Origin: Phycisphaeraceae bacterium
Lineage (GTDB): Bacteria > Planctomycetota > Phycisphaerae > Phycisphaerales > UBA1924
Direction of reading: 5' to 3'
DNA length: 64,000 nucleotides
NCBI GenBank assembly: GCA_019454185.1
Contig: CP075368.1
Coordinates: forward strand, 3,265,649 to 3,329,648
The notes beneath the pieces are model-generated. The model ran no database searches. It worked only from the letters and a program-made list of their open reading frames with translations, and was not told the origin of the DNA. Positions 44,145 to 53,021 of the stretch are shown here, in pieces. The translations under genes and the position numbers were made by a program. Positions within the stretch are counted from its first letter, which is position 1. Every line of letters begins with the position of its first letter.

Positions 44145-45512
44145 TCAGTAGCGGCCGATGAGGGTGTAGAGGCGGTTCTCGTTGAGCACGGGGAGCCCGG
44201 TGGCGGCGGCCTGGTTCTGCAGGTCGTTGTAGCGCTGGACGGTGCGATCGAGGCGGATGTATTCCTGCATGATCTCGATGGGGGAGCCGGGGCGCGGGGG
44301 CGGGGGGAGGATGGGGCGCTCGCCGAGGACGAGGAAGTCGACATCGCCGGTGAGTTCTTCGACGACTTCGCCGCCCCATGCGAGGATCATGGCCTCGATG
44401 TCCATCTTCTCCTGGGGCGTGCGTCTTCCGTCGCGGTCGGCGTCGAAGTTGCCCCAGACGAGGAACTTGTAGGTCTTGCGCGGGTCATAGACGGCGTTGG
44501 CGATGACGTCGCCCTTGACGACGGGGTTGCCCCTGCTCTCGACGAGGACGCGGCATGCGGAGGAGTTCTCGTCGACGGCGATGACCTCGATGGAGGCCTT
44601 GCCTCGGGGGTAGTTGCCCTGGTCGTCGGGGCGGATCTCGGTGGCGTTGTTGTAGACGGCGAAGGTCATGCCGAGGCGGACCTTCTGGTTGCGGCCGAGG
44701 TTGATGAAGACGCGCCCGCCCGCGTTGTCGAGCCCGGCGACTTGTCCGTCGACGAGTGCGTACTCGTCCTCGGGCTTGAGGATGTCTTTGTTCTTCTCGC
44801 CCCGGAGCTGCGAGACCTGGTTCTGGAGGACGAGGTTCTGATCCTGGAGCTGGCGGATGCGCTCGGAGAGTTTGGCCTCGTTGTCGCGTGAGTCGGTGAG
44901 GAGGCGCTCGACGCGTGTGTCCATGTCCTTGCGGGTGTCGTTGATGCCCTCGCGGTAGCTGTCGACCTCGGAGCGGTAGGTGCCGATCTCGGCGTTGAGG
45001 GCGGCGACGGCGTTGTTGTGGCTCTGCTGCATTCTGGCGACGCGCTCGGACTCGTTCTGGAGGTCTTCGAGGGCGCGCTGGCGATCGGCATCGGCCTGGG
45101 TGACCTCGTCGCGGAGGCGGGAGATCGACGCGTTCTGGTCCTGGATGACCTGGAGGAGCGACGAGCCCTCGGCACCGGGGATTCTGGCGATGCGCTCTTC
45201 GAGCTGGGCGACGGTGTCACGCGGCGAGCCGGTGACGCGGCGCATGGTGCCCTGCATGGAGTCCTGCAGGTAGCCGACGACGCTCTTGCGCGACTGGTTC
45301 GCAGCGGCCCTGACCGAGCGGATGTCGTCGCGCTCGCGTTCGTCCGGGCGGACGAAGTCGGACATCTGCGCGACGTTCGCGTCGAGTTCGCGTTTGGCGC
45401 CCTGGTAGTTGCCGTAGAAGACAACGGTGAGCACGAACAGCGTCAGCGCGAGCACGCCGAGCACCGAAACCGTGACGATCATTCCCACGCCCGCGCCGCC
45501 TCGACCCGCCAT
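44145..45512 (-). CDS. Membrane-anchored coiled-coil protein
   Basis: 455 residues, ATG 45512. One N-terminal membrane helix (VTVSVLGVLALTLFVLTVVF) is followed by a long coiled coil (about 55-245: VRAAANQSRKSVVGYLQDSM, RLRDEVTQADADRQRALEDL, LSERIRQLQDQNLVLQNQV). Residues about 255-345 form a small beta domain (GGRVFINLGRNQKVRLGMTF, VLVESRGNPVVKGDVIAN). The last 100 residues (YKFLVWGNFDADRDGRRTPQ, AWGGEVVEELTGDVDFLVLG) have a strand-helix pattern that recalls a BRCT domain, though I am not sure. Probably an envelope or cell-division scaffold; function unknown. Confidence 0.75.
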   Translation of the reverse strand: MAGRGGAGVGMIVTVSVLGVLALTLFVLTVVFYGNYQGAKRELDANVAQMSDFVRPDERERDDIRSVRAAANQSRKSVVGYLQDSMQGTMRRVTGSPRDTVAQLEERIARIPGAEGSSLLQVIQDQNASISRLRDEVTQADADRQRALEDLQNESERVARMQQSHNNAVAALNAEIGTYRSEVDSYREGINDTRKDMDTRVERLLTDSRDNEAKLSERIRQLQDQNLVLQNQVSQLRGEKNKDILKPEDEYALVDGQVAGLDNAGGRVFINLGRNQKVRLGMTFAVYNNATEIRPDDQGNYPRGKASIEVIAVDENSSACRVLVESRGNPVVKGDVIANAVYDPRKTYKFLVWGNFDADRDGRRTPQEKMDIEAMILAWGGEVVEELTGDVDFLVLGERPILPPPPRPGSPIEIMQEYIRLDRTVQRYNDLQNQAAATGLPVLNENRLYTLIGRY

Positions 45513-45830
45513 AGCTGCCTCGCTCCGAAGGAGTTGCGCCGGCGTTCGCGCCGACGTGAAGAACGTTCATGACAGGCGGCCACAACGGATGGCGCGCCTC
45601 GCGAATCTCACACCGCTCTGGTCCGCGTCCGACACGGGCCTGAGCGAACTGTACGAATCAGATGCGTGGGGGGATCCGTCCCGCCCGTCGTGAACCCGGG
45701 CGGTATGTGCCCGAGGGGTGGCAAGTGTCGCGTCAAGAGGCCGCCACGTCAAGGCGTCGAATCCAATCCACCCGTTGTTCAACCGGATGATGATGGGGCA
45801 GACGCCCCAGAGAGGGCGCGATCGCGCGGC
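45513..45830. other. Intergenic, no gene seen
   Basis: 318 bases between two minus-strand genes. It holds the promoter of the coiled-coil gene and a short palindrome GCGCGATCGCGC (about 45818-45829). Nothing else stands out. Confidence 0.4.
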
Positions 45831-46391
45831 TCAGCGGGGGGTGGAGAGGGGGGTGGAGGCGAGGGCGTTTGAGGTGTCCGGGTCGGGGGAATGAGTGGGG
45901 GTGGTAGGGGGTGTGGGTGAGAGGGCGGTGGTCAGGTCGAGGGTGCCGCTGTCGGAGATGGTGGCCTTCGGACGCCGGATCTCGCGATCGAAGAGGATCT
46001 CGGCGAGTGCTCCGGGCATGAGATAGGTGATGGTGCCGTTGAGATTATATGGTATTTGTAAGGAAGAGGGCATGTCCTCGGCGGGGATGACGACCGGGAG
46101 TGCGAAGCGTTGGACGCCGTAGCGTCGGAGGGTGGTTTCGGGGGTGCGGATGGCGCGGAAGACCTCTCGGCCTTCGATCGAGAGGGTGTAGTTGGCTTCG
46201 AAGAGCGGGACTTCGCGGCCGTTGGGGTTGGCGGCCTCGATCTGGAAGAGGAACTCGCTGGCGCGTTCGTTCTGCTCGCGGAGCTGGACGCCAGTGACTT
46301 TGAAGGTGGGTGGCTTGGAGGATGAGCAGCCGGTGAGAAGGAGGAGTGCTGCTGCGAGGAGCGGGATTGTGTGGAGTCGGATGGAGATCAT
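45831..46391 (-). CDS. WHy/LEA14-like lipoprotein
   Basis: 186 residues, ATG 46391. Lipoprotein signal peptide with lipobox LLTGC (Cys22). The body has the WHy/LEA type 2 pattern: FKVTGVQLREQNERASEFLF, IEAANPNGREVPLFEANYTL (the NPN motif), and VFRAIRTPETTLRRYGVQRF. These beta-sandwich domains bind lipids or stabilise membranes and are often periplasmic. The last 30 residues are Pro/Thr/Ser rich. Lies 58 bases after the DUF5658-like gene on the same strand, so the two may be cotranscribed. Confidence 0.82.
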   Translation of the reverse strand: MISIRLHTIPLLAAALLLLTGCSSSKPPTFKVTGVQLREQNERASEFLFQIEAANPNGREVPLFEANYTLSIEGREVFRAIRTPETTLRRYGVQRFALPVVIPAEDMPSSLQIPYNLNGTITYLMPGALAEILFDREIRRPKATISDSGTLDLTTALSPTPPTTPTHSPDPDTSNALASTPLSTPR

Positions 46392-46449
46392 CGCCGGAGA
46401 GGGTACCACGCCCGATGGTTCGGGGCGTGAGCCGGCGAGATGGCCCGTG

Positions 46450-46890
46450 TTACTTGTCTCTGGGCCCGATGGAGACGAAGTCGGTGAGGTTGTGCTCGTC
46501 GATGAGGGCGAGTGCGGTGGTGAGTTCCTGGGCGTTTGAGTTGTACTCATCCCAGCGGAAGAGGAGCCAGACCATGACGAGTGCGCAGGTCCATGCCGCG
46601 ATCTCTGCGCTGGGTCGTGTTCGTGCGCGGATGAGGACGAGTGCGAAGAGGATGATGGTGAGCGACCTGAACGCAACGACGACCCACGGGCAGTTGTAGA
46701 GCATGAGCGCGCGTGCGAGCGGGTTTGCCTCGTGGAGCCCGACCGAGGTGGCGTGGATGAGTGTCATGTAGAGGTCGGCGAAGGCGACGGTGACGGTGAG
46801 CCCGACGAGCCAGAGGACGCGGGAGGCGCGAGTGCCCGCGGGGCGGCTCGCGACGGGCGGGTGCGGCAGTGGCTGGGCTGCGCGGGTCAC
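46450..46890 (-). CDS. Small multi-pass membrane protein (DUF5658-like)
   Basis: 146 residues, ATG 46890. Three membrane helices: VLWLVGLTVTVAFADLYMTL, WVVVAFRSLTIILFALVLIR and IAAWTCALVMVWLLFRWDEY. The D-x(5)-T ... E-A-N-P-L-A pattern (ADLYMTLIHATSVGLHEANP) matches DUF5658-type proteins, whose function is unknown. The plus-strand gene at 47021 starts 130 bases away in the opposite direction. Confidence 0.75.
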   Translation of the reverse strand: MTRAAQPLPHPPVASRPAGTRASRVLWLVGLTVTVAFADLYMTLIHATSVGLHEANPLARALMLYNCPWVVVAFRSLTIILFALVLIRARTRPSAEIAAWTCALVMVWLLFRWDEYNSNAQELTTALALIDEHNLTDFVSIGPRDK

Positions 46891-47020
46891 GATGAGCCAT
46901 TCGGGCGGTCGGGAGTCCGGGTTGAGCGATCCGTCTCAGGGTGGCCTGCGGAGATTCCGATGGGATGATCTAGCGTTGTGGCGGGGTCTGTGTCGGTGTG
47001 TGAAGAGGAGGACTGAAGGC

Positions 47021-50000
47021 GTGCGAGGTCCGATAGCCGCAGTGTTGATCCTGATCGGGGCTCTCTCGGCGAGGCCTCAGGGGGTCAACCCGGTGTATGT
47101 GGACGACTCGACGGCGGCCCGCGACACGCTGGCGCGGCTTCTGGATCTGGTCGCGGTGGGGAACCTGGGCGAGTCGGTGCGTTCGTTGCAGCGGCTTCTT
47201 GATGGCGAGGCGCATCGCGCGCTGGAGCTGCCCGGGGACTCGGAGATCTTTGTGACGGTGCGTCGGCGGGTTCACGATGCGCTGCGCAGCGATGCGGCGT
47301 TGCTGGACATGTATCGGCAGGTGCAGGGGCCGGTGGCGGATCTGCACCTCTCGCGCGGCGAGCATGCACGGGTCGAGACGTCGTATTTCCTGACGAGCGC
47401 GGGGGCGATCGCGACGCTGCGGGTGGCGCAGTCGCATCTTGAGGCGGCGCGGTTCGAGGCGGCGCGGATCTCTCTCGATGCGCTCTCGGATCATCCGGAC
47501 GCGAGGGCGGCGAGCGTGGCGGGGCCGGCGGCGGCGCTTGCGGCTCAGGTGGCGCGGTATCTGGATCGTCCCGAGGTGTGGGCGTGGGCGGGCGCGTTTC
47601 GCGCACGAGCGGGGCTTGATCCGGGTGTGCGGGGGAGCGTGATCGATGCGCCGCAGGGGTTGTTTGAGCGGCACTCCTCGGCGTTGACGCGCGGGGAGCG
47701 GCCGGTGATCGGCGACATGGTGTGGACGCCGATTCGTTCGGCGCCGTTTGCATCGCGGGTCGCGGAGGAGCGTGCGGGCGCGCTCGACGCGGTGCGTCGT
47801 GCGGCGGGGCAGCAGCCGATCGTCGAGCCGGCGTGGGCGTTTCCCGCGATTGTCGGGGAGATGGTGTACATCAATGACGGGGCGACGATCGCCGCGCTGG
47901 ATCGATTCACGCTTGAGGAGCGTTGGCGGACGCGCCCGATGGATGCGCAGGGCCGGTACGAGCCGCTGGAGTTTGGTCGGCGTCCGAATGAGCGTGCGTA
48001 CTCGCGTGGATTCGATGATGGGAGTTCGGTTCTCCTGACGCGCGGGGTCGTGCTGGCGACGACGGGTGTGGCGACGGGCAACGGGCGTTCGGGGGATCCG
48101 CGTGTGCACGCGATCGATCGGGCGACGGGGCGGGTGATCTGGTCGGTGGACGTGTCGGATCTCGATCCGCAGTTGTCGGGCGGTTCGGTGCGCGGGCCGC
48201 TGCTGGTGGACGGCACGACGGTGATCGTGAGTGTTCGCAAGCACGTGCCGCAGAGGCGGCTGATGTCGGTTGCGCTTGTGGGGCTGGATCTTGAGGACGG
48301 GAGTCTGCGGTGGGCGACGACGATCGGGAGCGCGGGGATCCAGACGACGAGCCGCGGGGGGCGATCGGCGGAGGGCGCGACGCTGCATCGCGGGATCGTG
48401 TATCGAACGGACGAGGTCGGCGTGATCAGCGCGGTGGAGGCGTCGAGCGGTCGGATCGTGTGGATCCGGCGTGCGCCTTCTGCGGCGTTGATGAACACGA
48501 TGATGGGTTGGCCATGGGGGACGGTGATCCCGATCATCGACGAGGGGGCGGACGGGTCGGCCGGGGGTCTTGTGACGCTGACGCCCGATCGGCTGGATGT
48601 GGTGCGTCTGGATCTTCGCACGGGACGCCTGCTTGCGAGCCGCTCGTCGGGCTCGCTGGAGCAGCCCCGGTATCTGGTGCGGATCGGGCGTGATCTTGCG
48701 GCGATCGGGGACCGCCGGATCGCGTTCGTTGACTTTGCGATGTTCGAGAGCGCGCCGGTGCGGACGAGCGGTGCGTTCGAGGGGGACTCTGGGGCGATGT
48801 CTGGCCGCGCGTTCGACGCGGGGGGCCTGCTTGCGGTGCCGACGCGTTCGGGGTTGACGCTGATCGATCCGGCGAATCCACGCGAGCCGATCGTGGTGCC
48901 ACTGGAGCGGAGCGGGAATCTCGCGATCGCGGGTGGGCAGGTGATCGTCGCGGATCACCGGGAGTTGCACAACTATCTGGTGTGGGACGTGGCGTCGGCG
49001 ATGCTGCGCGAGCGGATGGAGCGTGCGGGGGATGATGCGAGTCCGGCGATCACGTTCGCGGGTCTGGCGTCGCGTTCGCGGCGGTGGGAGGACGTGGCGC
49101 CCGCGCTCGATCGAGCGATCACGATTGTTGAGCGCGGCGCGGGTTCGCCCGTGGTTGAGCCGGCCCGTGTGAGGATCGTGACGCTGCTGGGCTCGCTGCT
49201 GGGCGCGAGCGCGATCGGGTGGAACGTTGGGAGTGCGTCGGCGGATGTGCCGGGCGCGACACCTCGGATCGATGATCTGGCGTTGCTGGACGTGCTGGTG
49301 GATCGTCTCGGGCGTGTCTGCTCATCGCCGGAGGAGCAGGTGCTGCACGCGATGATGCTCGGGCGTCTGCGGACGGGTCAGTCGCGGATCTCGGAGGCGA
49401 TCGAGGTGTACCAGCGCGTGCTGGCGGAGCCGGTGCTCGCCGAGGCGACATACCGGACGCCGGGGCTCTCGCTGCGTGCGGCGACGGAGGCGACGGTCCG
49501 CCTGCGCGAGGTGTTGCAGGTGGCCGGGCCGAGGGCGTATGACGCGTTTGAGTTGGAAGCTCGGGGCGCGGTGGCGCAGTCGTCGGGCGATCCGGCGCGG
49601 CTGCGTGCGACGGCGGACAGGTATCCGGCGTCGGCGGCGTCTGTGGGCGCGCTGCGTCGCGCGGCGACGGCGCGGCTCGCGGCGGGCGATCGACTCGGGG
49701 CGATCTCGGATCTGCGGAGCGCGGCGGGGTTGATCGACTGGGCGATGCTCACGGGCGTGCCGATCGATGTCGCCGAGGCGTCGGAGGTTGCGGGGTTGCT
49801 TCTGGTGACGCTCGCGGATGCGGAGCAGGTGGATGCGCTCGCAGCGACGCGTGATCGGGTGCGGCGCTGGGGCGGGGTCGTGCCGGTGGCGCAGGGGCGG
49901 GGGGTGGATGCGGAGTCGGCGGTTCGCGAGGCGAGCGCGCGGGCGGCGGAGCGGTCGCGTCTGGCGCGGGTCGGAGCGCCGGCGGGTGCGGATGTTGCGC

Positions 50001-51283
50001 AGGCGCTGGTCGGGTGGACGCTGGCGCGATCGATCTCGGCGGAGCGGGACGGCTCGCCGACGGTTGCGTTGCTTGTGGCGGCGGATGGGCGGGCGATCGC
50101 GGGGTATGGCACGCTGGAGTCGGGATCGGGCGTGGAGCAGCTCTGGAAGCGCGACTGCGACGCGGCTCCGCGGGTGCTCTGGCACGATGCGCGCGCGATC
50201 TATGTTCAGTGGGGCGGCCTTGAGGGGGGCACGATCGAGCGGATCGATCCGAGAACGGGCGAGGGTGTGTGGGTGTCGCCGACGCTTCGCACGCTCTTTC
50301 CGCTGGATGCGCTGGCGCAGCGTCGGTTGCTCGATCCGATCGGCAGGCCGCAGACGATCCCGACGCCGACGGCCGGACCGGTTGCGTTGACGGATCTGCT
50401 TGTTGCGCTCGATGGCGGAACGCTCGCGCTGGCGGAGCGTGGCGGCCGGATCGCTTCGATCGACGCGGCGACGGGTCGGGTTCGTTACACGACGCGCACG
50501 GCGGTTGATCGCGTGTATGAGGTTGCGCTCGGGGGTGGGATGTTGCTGGTGGGCGGGGCGTCGGAGCGTCAGGCCGCGCTGGATCAGCCAGTGGAGCTCT
50601 CGCCGGTGCTGGCGGCTCTGGATGCGAGCACGCTGCGGACGCTGAGCGTGTCGCGGGATCTGCCGGGTGATGTCGCGTGGATGCGCGTGGACGGGAACGC
50701 GAACCTCTTGGCGGGATTCGACGAGGGGATCCTGTCGATGGCTCCCGAGAGCGGGCGGCGGAACTGGGTCCGGTTCAGGGATCCAGCGGATCGCTTTGTG
50801 GATGCGTGGGTGCTGGGGCGGAGCATCTTCCTGATGGATAATGCGCGGCTGATCTGGATCGCGGACGGGGCGACGGGCCAGATCGCGGATGATCCGCTGC
50901 GGACGGATGATCGGCTGAGCACGCGTCAGCGGATTGTGGGGCGGGTTCTGGGTGATCGTGTGGCGTTTGTCTCGGCGCGGGGCGTTGTGATCTATGGGGC
51001 GGACGGGAGGCGGATCGGCTCGGACGCGATCGGGGCGATGGACTCGCTGATTCCCGCGAGGTTCTGCGCGGATGTGCTGGTGACGATCGACACGCGCGCG
51101 ACGGAGTCCGCCGAGGGGAGGCGGACGTACACGCTGAGCGTGATGGACAACACGAGCGCGCGGCTGATCGCCTCTCGCGAGATTGCGCTGCTCGTCCCTC
51201 CGGACGGGCTGGGCGTGTTGGACGGGCGGATCCTTGTGAGCGCGGGGGGCGTGACGATGGTGATCGGCGCGCCCGCGCCGTGA
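47021..51283 (+). CDS. Very large secreted PQQ-type beta-propeller protein
   Basis: 1420 residues from GTG 47021, with AGGAGG 9 bases upstream; the frame is open further up but overlaps the opposite gene. Signal peptide IAAVLILIGALSARPQG. Residues about 20-260 are helical and repeat-like (LARLLDLVAVGNLGESVRSL, AARFEAARISLDALSDHPDA). Two PQQ-type propellers follow (about 280-670 and 1010-1410), built of blades such as VIWSVDVSDLD and DDRLSTRQRIVGRVLGDRVA, each with a Trp-centred strand. A helical block lies between. BamB-like propellers often scaffold outer-membrane assembly, and others bind quinones; no quinone-binding enzyme residues are recognisable. Start and secretion are well supported, role unknown. 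Confidence 0.85.
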   Translation: MRGPIAAVLILIGALSARPQGVNPVYVDDSTAARDTLARLLDLVAVGNLGESVRSLQRLLDGEAHRALELPGDSEIFVTVRRRVHDALRSDAALLDMYRQVQGPVADLHLSRGEHARVETSYFLTSAGAIATLRVAQSHLEAARFEAARISLDALSDHPDARAASVAGPAAALAAQVARYLDRPEVWAWAGAFRARAGLDPGVRGSVIDAPQGLFERHSSALTRGERPVIGDMVWTPIRSAPFASRVAEERAGALDAVRRAAGQQPIVEPAWAFPAIVGEMVYINDGATIAALDRFTLEERWRTRPMDAQGRYEPLEFGRRPNERAYSRGFDDGSSVLLTRGVVLATTGVATGNGRSGDPRVHAIDRATGRVIWSVDVSDLDPQLSGGSVRGPLLVDGTTVIVSVRKHVPQRRLMSVALVGLDLEDGSLRWATTIGSAGIQTTSRGGRSAEGATLHRGIVYRTDEVGVISAVEASSGRIVWIRRAPSAALMNTMMGWPWGTVIPIIDEGADGSAGGLVTLTPDRLDVVRLDLRTGRLLASRSSGSLEQPRYLVRIGRDLAAIGDRRIAFVDFAMFESAPVRTSGAFEGDSGAMSGRAFDAGGLLAVPTRSGLTLIDPANPREPIVVPLERSGNLAIAGGQVIVADHRELHNYLVWDVASAMLRERMERAGDDASPAITFAGLASRSRRWEDVAPALDRAITIVERGAGSPVVEPARVRIVTLLGSLLGASAIGWNVGSASADVPGATPRIDDLALLDVLVDRLGRVCSSPEEQVLHAMMLGRLRTGQSRISEAIEVYQRVLAEPVLAEATYRTPGLSLRAATEATVRLREVLQVAGPRAYDAFELEARGAVAQSSGDPARLRATADRYPASAASVGALRRAATARLAAGDRLGAISDLRSAAGLIDWAMLTGVPIDVAEASEVAGLLLVTLADAEQVDALAATRDRVRRWGGVVPVAQGRGVDAESAVREASARAAERSRLARVGAPAGADVAQALVGWTLARSISAERDGSPTVALLVAADGRAIAGYGTLESGSGVEQLWKRDCDAAPRVLWHDARAIYVQWGGLEGGTIERIDPRTGEGVWVSPTLRTLFPLDALAQRRLLDPIGRPQTIPTPTAGPVALTDLLVALDGGTLALAERGGRIASIDAATGRVRYTTRTAVDRVYEVALGGGMLLVGGASERQAALDQPVELSPVLAALDASTLRTLSVSRDLPGDVAWMRVDGNANLLAGFDEGILSMAPESGRRNWVRFRDPADRFVDAWVLGRSIFLMDNARLIWIADGATGQIADDPLRTDDRLSTRQRIVGRVLGDRVAFVSARGVVIYGADGRRIGSDAIGAMDSLIPARFCADVLVTIDTRATESAEGRRTYTLSVMDNTSARLIASREIALLVPPDGLGVLDGRILVSAGGVTMVIGAPAP

Positions 51284-51297
51284 GCCGCGGGCGGGGC

Positions 51298-51762
51298 TCA
51301 CTCTTTGAGCGTTGAGGGGTCTTCTCCGCGTTCGATCATTGCGATCTTGCGGAGGCGTCGCTCGTGGCGGCCTCCCTGGAATGACGAGCCGATGAACGAG
51401 TCGACGATTTTTTCCATGATGCGCTGGCCGAGCAGGTCGGCGGAGAGGCAGATGACGTTGGCGTTGTTGTGGGTGCGCGAGAGCTCGGCGGTGAGTTCGT
51501 CGTGGACGACGGCGGCGCGGATGCCGGCGACCTTGTTGGCGGCGATGGACATGCCGATGCCGGTGCCGCAGATCAGGATGCCCGCGTCGGCCTTGCCGGA
51601 GGAGATGGTGTGTCCGACTTCGTACGCCCTTTCGGGGTAGTCGCACGGTGCGTTGTCGAGCGCGCCGGCGATGGAGACCTCGTGCCCTTCGGTGCGGAGT
51701 TTGTCGGCGAGCATCTTTGCGGCGGTGGACCCGCGGTGGTCGGCACCGATGGCGATCTTCAT
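51298..51762 (-). CDS. rpiB: Ribose-5-phosphate isomerase B
   Basis: 154 residues, ATG 51762. It interconverts ribulose and ribose 5-phosphate in the pentose phosphate pathway. Signature blocks: MKIAIGADHRGSTAAKMLAD at the start, catalytic Cys65 in AGILICGTGIGMSIAANK, and LSRTHNNANVICLSADLLG. Length is standard. The start overlaps the stop of the YrdC-phosphatase gene by 4 bases, so the two are translationally coupled. In Bacillus subtilis the rpiB-like ywlF lies in the same cluster as ywlC and ywlE. Confidence 0.96.
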   Translation of the reverse strand: MKIAIGADHRGSTAAKMLADKLRTEGHEVSIAGALDNAPCDYPERAYEVGHTISSGKADAGILICGTGIGMSIAANKVAGIRAAVVHDELTAELSRTHNNANVICLSADLLGQRIMEKIVDSFIGSSFQGGRHERRLRKIAMIERGEDPSTLKE

Positions 51763-52934
51763 GCGTCATCACTCCGTGGCGCGCGGGGCTCCGCGAACCG
51801 TCGCAGGATCATTCGCTCGATCTCGGACGCGACACGGCGATATTCGTCGAGGGGTGAGCCGATGGGGTCGGGGACGTCGCGTCCGTCGGGGTCGAGCACG
51901 CGGACCTTGTGTGCCGCGTGGGGGGCGATGGCGACGACAGCGCGGGCGTGGGAGGCGGTCATGGCGTAGATCTCGTCGGCATCGTCGATGAGTTGGCGCG
52001 TGAGGGGTCGGGAGCGGTGGGCGGAGAGGTCCAGCCCCATCATGCGTGCGGCTTCGGCGGCTTCTCGCGTGGCGGGTCCGGGTCCGGCGGAGGTGCCGGC
52101 GGAGCCGACGATGACGCGGATGGGGCTCGGATCGGCGGTGTCGGCGATGCGCTTGGCGATGGCCTCGGCCATGGGGCTTCGGCAGGTGTTTCCGGTGCAG
52201 ACAAAGAGCACGTGTCGCTCCATGGCGCGTGCGACATCCCGGGCTCCGGCGGCACCGTCTTCGCTCACGATTACGCCTCCTGCGATGGTCAGTGTCACGG
52301 TTGTTGAGGGGAGACGCCGGGCGTCTTCGGATTCGGTGGAGCCGATCCGAGCGAGCCCCGGCTCGCCCCATGTGCGTGCGAGCGCATCGTTGGTGCGTGT
52401 GCCGAGCGCCCGCGCGGAGACGGCGACGATCGGGACGCGGGCGGCGGCGAGGAACTCGGCGGCTTCGGGGTGGCGGGGGACGCGGACGGCGAGGGCGGAG
52501 CCGACCTCTGCGGCGCCCGCGATGAGGCCGAGCGTGGCGCGGACGCGTGAGAGTTGCTGGGGCGTCATCTCGATGAGGAGACGGAAGGGGCCGGGGAGGA
52601 GCGAATCGATGAGGCGGCGGTGGCCGGGCATGAACCCGTCTCCATCGCCGGCCATCGCCTCGCCGATCCGCAGGAGCGAGCCGACATCCGGGAGGTGGAG
52701 GGTTGCGCCCAAGGGGCGTGGTTCGGGTGCGGGGTCGATCAGGTGGGCCAGACGCTGGACGGGATCGGGGCGATCGGCCCGGACGCCTGCACCGTGGAGG
52801 GTTTCGGTGGGGAAGAAGACAAGGCCGCCTGCGCGGATGGTTTCGGAGGCGTGGGCGAGTGGTGTGCCGCGGGCCGGGTCGGCGCGTGGCTCGCTTCGGG
52901 GGTGGCCCGCGCTGGTTGGTGTGCCGTGGCTCAC
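51759..52934 (-). CDS. YrdC-like domain fused to LMW phosphatase (YwlE-like)
   Basis: 391 residues, ATG 52934. Residues about 28-235 resemble a Sua5/YrdC threonylcarbamoyl-AMP synthase: FPTETLHGAG, SLLPGPFRLLI, LAVRVPRHPEAAEFLAAA and VAVSA, but the usual KxRP segment is not obvious and the SAN motif reads SAR, so activity is doubtful. Residues about 240-385 are a low-molecular-weight phosphatase: P loop CTGNTCRSP (Cys246, Arg252) and the acid Asp in VPDPIGSP. Thr250 replaces the Ile/Leu of Tyr phosphatases; in YwlE this Thr marks protein-arginine phosphatases. Fused in the order of ywlC-ywlE and coupled to rpiB. Specificity is inference. Confidence 0.88.
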   Translation of the reverse strand: MSHGTPTSAGHPRSEPRADPARGTPLAHASETIRAGGLVFFPTETLHGAGVRADRPDPVQRLAHLIDPAPEPRPLGATLHLPDVGSLLRIGEAMAGDGDGFMPGHRRLIDSLLPGPFRLLIEMTPQQLSRVRATLGLIAGAAEVGSALAVRVPRHPEAAEFLAAARVPIVAVSARALGTRTNDALARTWGEPGLARIGSTESEDARRLPSTTVTLTIAGGVIVSEDGAAGARDVARAMERHVLFVCTGNTCRSPMAEAIAKRIADTADPSPIRVIVGSAGTSAGPGPATREAAEAARMMGLDLSAHRSRPLTRQLIDDADEIYAMTASHARAVVAIAPHAAHKVRVLDPDGRDVPDPIGSPLDEYRRVASEIERMILRRFAEPRAPRSDDA

Positions 52935-53021
52935 ATCATCAGTATGGGAAGAGGGGGGTGGAAGTTCAAGCCGGTGGCTTGGTGGGGGGGTGTGGGGTGG
53001 TGGGGGGTTTGTGCGTGTTGA

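Noticed and set aside
46970..51772. Two long frames (666 and 816 codons) antisense to the propeller gene
   Set aside because: Arg-rich shadows of a high-GC gene.
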